Shown here in pieces: positions 56,919 through 64,000 of a stretch of DNA of 64,000 bases (the stretch's first letter is position 1; each line of letters starts with the position of its first letter). The position numbers and the translations under genes were made by a program. The DNA comes from Przewalskia tangutica. Taxonomy: Eukaryota > Streptophyta > Magnoliopsida > Solanales > Solanaceae. The notes below the pieces were generated by a model, which worked only from the letters and a program-made list of their open reading frames with translations, was not told the DNA's origin and did not search any database. The stretch covers positions 25,107,851 through 25,171,850 of the forward strand of contig CM056737.1 of assembly GCA_029844215.1 (NCBI GenBank), written 5' to 3'.

Positions 56919-59274
56919 TGTCACGACTGTTCGGGGCGTGTTGGTGCCTCAGGGCACCCAGTAGTCATACATCGAGTAACGGCGGAATGTAAAACAAGAC
57001 AGAAACAGATTTATAAAATAGGACACGGTTTATGTGAAAACGCCTTTCGGCATATATAAATAAACATGGTTGTGATTTACATCCCAAATGCATACATGAC
57101 TACAGACCTTAAGGAAAATATACAACTATGGCGGGACAGGCCCGCCATACCCCGATCGCACAAAACTATCTACAACGGGGAGATCATACCCAAAAGTAGA
57201 GCCTCGGAGAAGATGGAGCTCCCGACCAACGCAAAAGATCCTAAGGATGCGGATCTAGCACTGCTTTGCCTTTACTGCGGCGTGAACGCGGCCAGAAGGA
57301 GGTCGATAACAGTACCAAGTATGTGAAACTATAAAGTACTTAAATGAAATCAAAGTATTTAAAACCTTTTCACAAATACAATCGGTTCAATTGCACATAG
57401 TGCGCATCACAAACAACAGCGGTAATAGGAAAAGCGTAGCAGTCTATTCTAGGCGCGAATGATCGAAGCAAGGTCAATCGCCCATAGTATCATTCTCGCG
57501 TGCCTAGTCACGGACTTCCGCGCCGCATAGGTCACACGCACTCCGCATGAGGTATTCCTCGCGACGGGGCAGCCAACCCCGGCATCCGTCTAGGCTCCGC
57601 GGCCGCGCATAGCCTCAGACGCGTAGTCTCAGCAGACCGCGTAGAATCCGCGTCGTGCTAAACACCCGAATGATCAATCCTGGAGCATACCGCTGCTCGC
57701 ATAGTCTCACAGACCGCATAGGCCGTATAGACCATCATCAGGGCAAGCCCACCGGTATAACGATCGAGGGTAGGTGATATAATAACTGAAGCGGACTTAC
57801 CAGGTTAGCAACGTAAGCACGTGAAGAATGACCCCTTACGGCGTTTCAAGACACTAACCTGTAGCATCATAATATGTGTACTTATCAAACAAATCTTACT
57901 ACACTTAACAGAAATCAATACAAGGCTTTTATAAATAAACAAGTAAACAGTTCCTTTTTATCTTTCTTAAGTTGTTATACCTAACTTCCCATAAAGCTAG
58001 TATAACTCTTAAGCTTTTGTTTTAAAAACCAAATATTTATCTTACGTTAAAAAAATGATTGATAGTTCTTTTGAAATGCATCAGGATTCATATTAATCAG
58101 GCTAAATTCAAAAAACAATGCCGTAGATATTAATCATGCTTAATTCAAACGACATTGCGTAGTTATTATTCGATTAACACGTATACGTCTACCGTACTAT
58201 ATATATGTGTTAAAATATCACGCTTAGGAAGAATCACATACCTTCTGGCGAAAACCTCTGCCAAGTTGAATATGCCACAAGAGAATCGACTATAATAGTC
58301 AAAGTCATCTTTCATAGTCTAGACTACTCTGAAAAGTCTTTCTAAACAGAGGGTTCCAATTTCTACTTCAAGTCGGTCAGCACTACACTACCCGGTGAGC
58401 TATATAATTCTACTGGGAAAACAGTCCTTTGTGAGGATAGTTCAATTCTATTCTGTAATATTCTTCCAAGTATTTAATACTTATTCTTATACTACTACAG
58501 TATGTATTCTCTAATTCAAAAGAGGGTTAGGATTAGTTACCTCGGTAAGCCCAATAATATCCTAGATAAAGTCGCGCCTGAGCAAGGTTTAGCTCTAAGT
58601 TATGCGCTCAGGTAGCTCGAAACCTTAGAAGTTCTTCACAACTTCTACAAAGGACTCAGGGATTTGGGCTAGGGTATTTTGGGCATTATAACAATACTAG
58701 ACGACTACTTTTCTACCCAGGGAGGGGGGTAGATTTCGGCTAGGCTAGGGGGTAGGCCTCGGAAACTCACTCAAAGGGGAGGTGTTTGGACGAAAAGGCT
58801 TAAGGAGAGAGAGGATTTTTCAAGACTTGGAAGTAATTTGTGGATGAAGAACTCTTCATCTTTAAGGGGTATTTATAGCTCAAGCCATGGCCAACCAATG
58901 GCCAAGATGAAGACAAGTGCAAGCCAAGAGCAGCGAGAAGAATTACTACACACAAATATCATACAAACTCCTTGACTTTGTGCAAGGCACAAAACGTGCT
59001 GCTTAGTCCAATTCGTCCAAATGGACGTTTTAAGTCCACCAATTGGAGGGTGACAAGTGTTGCCCTCCCGTTGGTCCAAAATGTTTCGTCTCTCGGAAAA
59101 ATCCGCAAAAATACTAAATGACATAGCCGGAATTTTCCCTACGAAAGTGGAAAGCGTTTTCGGAAAGCGATTCTTTTAGCGAGTTGTGTACAATCTCGAA
59201 CTTGGCCTAACTTTAAGGCTAAACTTTTGTACGTACGTCCTCACGTACATACTCCGGAAATACGGGGTATAACA
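56919..59274 (-). repeat. Element G: 5' LTR
   Basis: Starts TGTCACGACTGTTCGGGGCG and ends CGGGGTATAACA. TATA run 57052-57060; CTCATGCGG-like module 57490-57770; two GCC(G)TAG.TATTAATCA units (58090-58160). It matches 49622-52014 with short losses and some substitutions. No gene. Confidence 0.88.
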
Positions 59275-61397
59275 CACATGCCCCCGGAATTCTTCATCGG
59301 TGCAGACATGTCCATGTAACAATAACAACAATATACCGGGTAATCAACCACTGCGCGTACATGCCCCGGAATTCTTCATCGGTGCAGACATGTCCATGTA
59401 ACAACAATAACAATATACCGGGTGATTAACCCGCCGCATGGCCGCATGCCCCCGAAATTCTTCATCGGTGCAGACATGTCCATGTATCAATAATAACAAT
59501 ATACCGGGTGATTAACCCGCCGTATGGCCGCATGCCCCCGGAATTCTTCATCGGTGCAGACATGTCCATGTATCAATAATATGATATACGCCTCCATCGA
59601 GAGCGGTATCATAAGAATACAACTTTTACACAACAAGGCTATCACAAGCAAGAACAAGCAAATTACCATACTCCAATTCTCTTACAAATATCCATTTCCT
59701 TCACAAGAAGTCAACTGATACTAACACTCGTAGTATCCAAAACAGAGTAACTATTATTTTAAGTAAACCAACACAATTCCCGTACCTTATTTTTAAACCA
59801 CATCACTTCTCCTTTTAAAGTCAAGTTACCATTTTAAATCCAATAATAAAACCATTCTTGTGTTTCCATAAAGTCGTTATAACCAACTTCCCATAAAGCT
59901 ATTATAACACTTTATGTTTTAAACCAATTTAAGACAAAACCATGCCTTTCTTTTAAACCAAAACACTTCAAATTCTTAAGTCTCTTTTCTTTTAGAAAAT
60001 CAAGTTCCTTACTTTACAATTTTAAGAAAACCAAAACTTGATTATAATAATTCTTATTAGAGCAGCCATGATCTAGGAAATGTAATACAATTTTGTCTTA
60101 TCTTAGCTTCTATGCAGATGGAGGTTTCTACTGGTTTTAATATAATTAATTGTCATTACTTTTTCCTTTATTAACGCTACATTGACTTGTTCGATTCTTA
60201 TTCCCATTTCCGAAATTAATGTAACATTATTCTTTTAAAAACCAAGTACTCATTACTCACGAATGAGGTTTCACAACTTCTAATACAATTCAAGTTCTTC
60301 ACATTTCATATCAAGTCAAATATAAGTCCAGTCTCTTATCTTTTAAAATCAGTAAATCATTCTTTTACCTACATAAAGTTGTTATAATTAACTTCCCAAA
60401 AAGCCATTATAACACTTTATGCTTTAAACCAACCAAAATTCATTTAGCACTCATACGTCTACCGTACTACATAGTTCACAACATCATGCTAGAAAAGATA
60501 GGAAGAGGTTCACATACCTCGCGACGATTATCGACAATTAGCAAAACGCTCCAAATCAGTAACCGCTAGCCTTTTCCACCCTCCAAGTAGAATATGCTAC
60601 TCGTAGTACTTCAACCTATAAAGACCACAAAACGTCTATCAACTTCTAGATCCCTTCGTAGAACATTTCTAAATACAAGTTTCCATATTCAATGGAAAAT
60701 TCGGCAGCACCTCCCCCCCGCAACCACATAAACCTCCTCCTCTAACAAGGCCCGCTACTAAGCCAACAACTCCAAAGGGGAGGGGGGGTTACACGTCTAA
60801 CCGGACGTGTACAACACTGCCCCACAATAATACTACAAGTCTACTGTAAATACAGTTCAATGTAAATACAATTCAATTCTTTATAAACATCCTTCCAATA
60901 TATCTTATACTCAATTCTAAATTACTACAATATGTAATATCCAATTACAATAGAGGGACATAGATCATTACCTCGATAAGCCCAAAATTATCCAAGATTA
61001 TAAGTCGATCTTGAGCAACGCTTAGCTCCAATTCCTTATGCTCCAACCCGCTCCGAGCAACCCTTAGAAGTTTCTAAACAACTTCTCCTCAAGATCCAAC
61101 TCCAAAAAGTGAAGAACACTTAGGCTCAAACTATGGCAAGTTTCGGCTAAGGTAAGGTTTCTAGGATAGGGGTGTGAAATATTTTCCAACTCTTGGTACA
61201 CAATCTTCCTAACACTCTAAGGAAGAACACTTAAAACTTTAAGAATTTTTGGACAACTTTAGCTCACAATTTTAGCCCATGGCCGAGAGCTCACAAGGAA
61301 ATGAGAGGGAATTTTTCAAGACTTGGAAACTCTCTAAGTGTGGATGAAGAAGTCTTGCATTAAGGGGGGTATTTATAGAGAAATCAATGGCCAAGAT
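59275..61397 (-). repeat. Element D: 5' LTR, second part
   Basis: Begins with the second TSD copy CACAT and continues the 87-base minisatellite (59280-59580, anchors at 59288, 59371, 59455 and 59540). It then has the AACTTCCCATAAAG motifs (59885, 60391) and the region also seen at 45042-46277. It stops at GGCCAAGAT, where H is inserted. No gene. Confidence 0.86.
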
Positions 61398-64000
61398 TGT
61401 TAAACCCCGTATTTCCAGAGTATGTACGTGAGGACGTACGTAGAAATTTGAGCCTTAAGTTAGGCAAGATTCGAAATTTGTACACAACACCCGATTAGAG
61501 TCGTTTTTCGACGAAACGTTTCCACAGCTTTCGTAGGAAAAATTCCGGCTATGTCATTTTTAATTTTTGCGGATTTTTCCGAGAGACGAAACATTTTGGA
61601 CCAACGGGAGGGTGACATGTGTCACCCTCACATTGGATGAGGTTGGGCGGCAATGGTGGACGATTTGGCCTTGGCTTTTGTCAAGGATTAGGTAGGATAT
61701 TTTGGTGGTAGATGGATAAGGTGTACTTAGGTGAATCCTAGCCCTACACTTGCTATACACTTGGATGGATCTTGGCCATTGGTTGGCCATTCCTTGACCT
61801 ATAAATACCCCCCTAAGCTTGAAGAGTTCTTCATCCAAAAATGTGCCTAAGTCTTGAAATCTCCCTTCCATCTCCTTGTTGTATTCGTCCGCCACACCCT
61901 CCCTGGAGAAGGCCCTTGGCGAAAGTATCCCCTCCTAGTAGTGCTGGCGTGGGTACACCCCCAGCCTAGTTGTCTTGTATAAATACCCCCTTTGTGGTAT
62001 AGAAATACTCTCCAAAGTATTGTTGTAATGTCCAAATACCTTGTAGTATTCCCAGGGTTACACTTATAAAAGCCCAGAAAATACGATTATACTTTCCTTT
62101 AGCCACTAAACGAAACCCTAAGGAAATCTTCATTGTTGTTTGAAGTACTTAAGAGAAGTTGGTTAGAACTTCTAAGGTTTGTTTGGAGCGGATTGGAGCA
62201 CTCGGAGGAGGAGCTAAACCTTGCTCAGGAGCGACATTAAACTCGGATAATTTTTGGGCTTATCGAGGTAAATATCTTGTCCCCCTATTGTAATTGGAAA
62301 TTACATAAGTGTTGAATATATAGTTGTTGTATACTATATATAAAACTGAACTTAGTATTGTGGCAATGTCTTTTGACTTAAGCCTGAAGAATGAAGAATT
62401 GAACAGTAATCACATAGAAGGATAATAAAGAAGAAGAATGTAATTACCTAGGGCTGTATTACAGTAGACTTATGTAGCATTACTGTGTAGTAGAATTGTA
62501 CGCGTCCGGTTAGACGTGTTAACCCCCCCCTGGTTGGCTTGGTAGCCGACCTCGATAAAGGAGGAGATTTACGCTGTTGCGGGGAGTCTTTGCCAAATTT
62601 TACGTAGAAAATGGAGCGATGGGATCTATATGTTAATGCGCCTTGTGGCCTTATAGGTTGTAGTACTACGTGTGGCGCGTTCGACTTGGCTTAGGAGTAG
62701 CCGGCGGTTTGAGGTACTCGGGCGTTTTGCTATTAGTCGATAAATCGTCGCGAGGTATGTGAACCTCTTCCTATCTCTTCTAGCATGATATGTGTGAACT
62801 ACGTGTACGGTGAAGCGTACGTGTGTTAGCGTGTTTGATTGTTCTTAAAACATAAAGTGTTATAACGGCTTTATGGGAAGTTGGTTATAACAGCTTTATG
62901 TAGGTAAGAAAATACTTTGTGGTTTTAAAAGGTAACTGATGTGAATTATAACTGGCTAGTTATAATAAAGAACTTGATGTATTTCAAAAGATTTATAAAT
63001 CGTTTTGAAGGGAGAGTAACACTTGGTTTTAAAGGTTTTAAAAAAGAGTTATACTAGCTTTATGGGGAGTTAGGTATAATGTCTTAAGGGAGGTAAAGAA
63101 AATGGTTTACTGATGTTAGAAGTTAAGAGACTTGATCTTATAAGATAAGAGACTTAACTTATTTGTTTTAATGTGAATGTTTGTGTGAAACCTCATTCGT
63201 GAGTAATGAGTACTTGGTTTTATTTAAAGGGATAATGTTTTACTGATTTTGGAAATCAGAATGTGTATCGACAGACCACTGCAGCGTTAATAAAGGAAAA
63301 TGTATTGAATAATGATGTATCGTATTAAAACCAGTAGAGACCTCCATCTGCATAGAAACTAAGATGAGACAAAATGATATTACATTTTCTAGATCATGGC
63401 TGCTGTAATAAGGATGTTGTAAACAAGAATAACCTACTCACGTGAAACATATATTACTCAATTGTTCTAAAAGGAATCAAGTGATTAAGTTTATGAACTA
63501 TGAAACCATTTGAAAATGAGAAGCTTGAGTAATTGAAACTAGGCAAACTGGAACTTAGGAAAAGAATGTTGTTACTTGATTTTGGAAAGGAATGTGGGTT
63601 GGTCATTCTAATACTACGAATTGTCGGGTGACTTTTATAAAAGTAATGGATCTCTTTTAAAAGAACTTAACGTATGTAGTACTTTGGGGTTAAAAACCCG
63701 GACTTTGGCATAAAATGAAAGTACTTTGAGTTGTGTGAAACTTGCCTATGCTTGTTGTTGTGAAACTTGCCTATGCTTGATTGTTGTGAAACTTGTCTAT
63801 GCTTGTGATGATAGCCTTTGTTGTGCAAGTGTGGTCTTTCTGTGTTACCGCGTCTCTCGATAGAGGGCCGGTTGACTTGTTGAGAACTTACTTGGACGTG
63901 CTGGCAGTGATGGAGAATTCCACGGGTATGTTTCCATTTTGATTTCTGTCTTGTTGTTGATGTCACATGGACATGTCTACACCGATGCAGTATTCCGGGG
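61398..64000 (+). repeat. Element H: LTR, cut by the window end
   Basis: Starts TGTTAAACCCCGTATTTCCAG (consensus TGTTATACC). It contains GGGTGACATGTGTCACCC (61610-61627), TATAAATACC (61799), two reversed 31-base motifs (about 62875 and 63065), a 25-30-base repeat TTGTTGTGAAACTTGCCTATGC (63730-63800) and the start of a minisatellite (63890-64000). It is the same class as C or D LTRs. It could be a 5' LTR or a solo LTR; the rest lies beyond the window. The five bases before it are AAGAT. Confidence 0.82.

Larger units (their letters stand above)
49622..59274 (-). mobile_element. Element G: complete Tekay-type gag-pol element
   Basis: 3' LTR 49622-52014 (2393 bases), internal 52015-56918 (4904 bases), 5' LTR 56919-59274 (2356 bases), perfect TSD CACAT. 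Pol domains follow the order protease, RT, RNase H, integrase, chromodomain. Longer stretches stay in frame than in E, but several shifts and lost residues remain. It sits inside D's minisatellite. Confidence 0.9.
24405..61397 (-). mobile_element. Element D: gag-only Ty3/gypsy element, split by E, G and H
   Basis: Pieces along the plus strand: 3' LTR 24405-26213 and 45042-46772 (3535 bases after removing the TSD copy), internal 46773-48712, 5' LTR 48713-49621 and 59275-61397. E is inserted in the 3' LTR; G and H are inserted in the 5' LTR. The 5' LTR lacks only its last 500 or so bases, pushed out of the window by H. The internal part is 1940 bases with a gag relic and no pol. Confidence 0.8.

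Noticed and set aside
1..64000. Centromeric satellite or other undescribed host system
   Set aside because: Repeats present are LTR-internal minisatellites, not a long monomer array. All stretches above 300 bases can be assigned to LTR or element interior, except 21782-22150, which is only unidentified.

Overview
This window looks like nuclear heterochromatin of a flowering plant, probably a eudicot with a repeat-rich genome; the species cannot be told from the sequence. I see no host gene, tRNA or rRNA. Nearly all 64 kb can be assigned to Ty3/gypsy LTR retrotransposons, nested in each other. The lineage is most likely Tekay (Del) chromovirus: gag starts MPPRKATR and has two zinc knuckles, the protease has a DPGST-type site, RT has FIDDILVYSR, and the integrase tail ends in a chromodomain-like EEMTWEAEEDM...YPHLF. 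All LTRs begin TGTTATACCCCG or TGTTACACCCCG and end GGTCGTGACA in element sense. They are followed by a primer site for initiator tRNA-Met and preceded by a G-rich polypurine tract.

Layout, reading nesting from junctions and target-site duplications (TSDs). Element A (+) is the oldest: 5' LTR remnant 18858-21781, internal 21782-23728, 3' LTR start 23729-24404. Element B (-) sits in A's 5' LTR and survives as an LTR tail, 16161-18857. Array C (-) sits in B: gag internal 1-1472, a compound LTR 1473-10456 with a triplicated U3, gag internal 10457-12628, LTR 12629-16160. Element D (-) sits in A's 3' LTR: 3' LTR 24405-26213 plus 45042-46772, internal 46773-48712, 5' LTR 48713-49621 plus 59275-61397. 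Element E (+), 26214-45041 with TSD TTTCT, sits in D's 3' LTR. Element F (-), 34583 to about 43737, sits in E's 3' LTR. Element G (-), 49622-59274 with TSD CACAT, sits in D's 5' LTR. Element H (+) is an LTR from 61398 past the window end, also in D's 5' LTR.

Two kinds of element coexist. E and G carry gag plus pol (internal about 4.9 kb, LTRs about 2.4 kb); both are broken by frameshifts. C, D and F carry gag only (internal about 1.9-2.2 kb, LTRs about 3.5-3.65 kb), and a related non-pol segment of roughly 0.7-1.2 kb replaces pol. The ends, primer site, PPT-side hairpin and LTR motifs are shared, so the gag-only group (TR-GAG type) was probably mobilised by relatives like E and G. The only long intact gene is the 403-residue Gag of the second C unit (11212-12423, minus).

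The least expected signal concerns base changes between copies. In many of them CTG has become TCG or CG, and CAG has become CGA or CG, including inside three tRNA primer sites. This is opposite to cytosine deamination and fits a read or consensus artefact at CHG-methylated sites, so some frameshifts described here may not be real.
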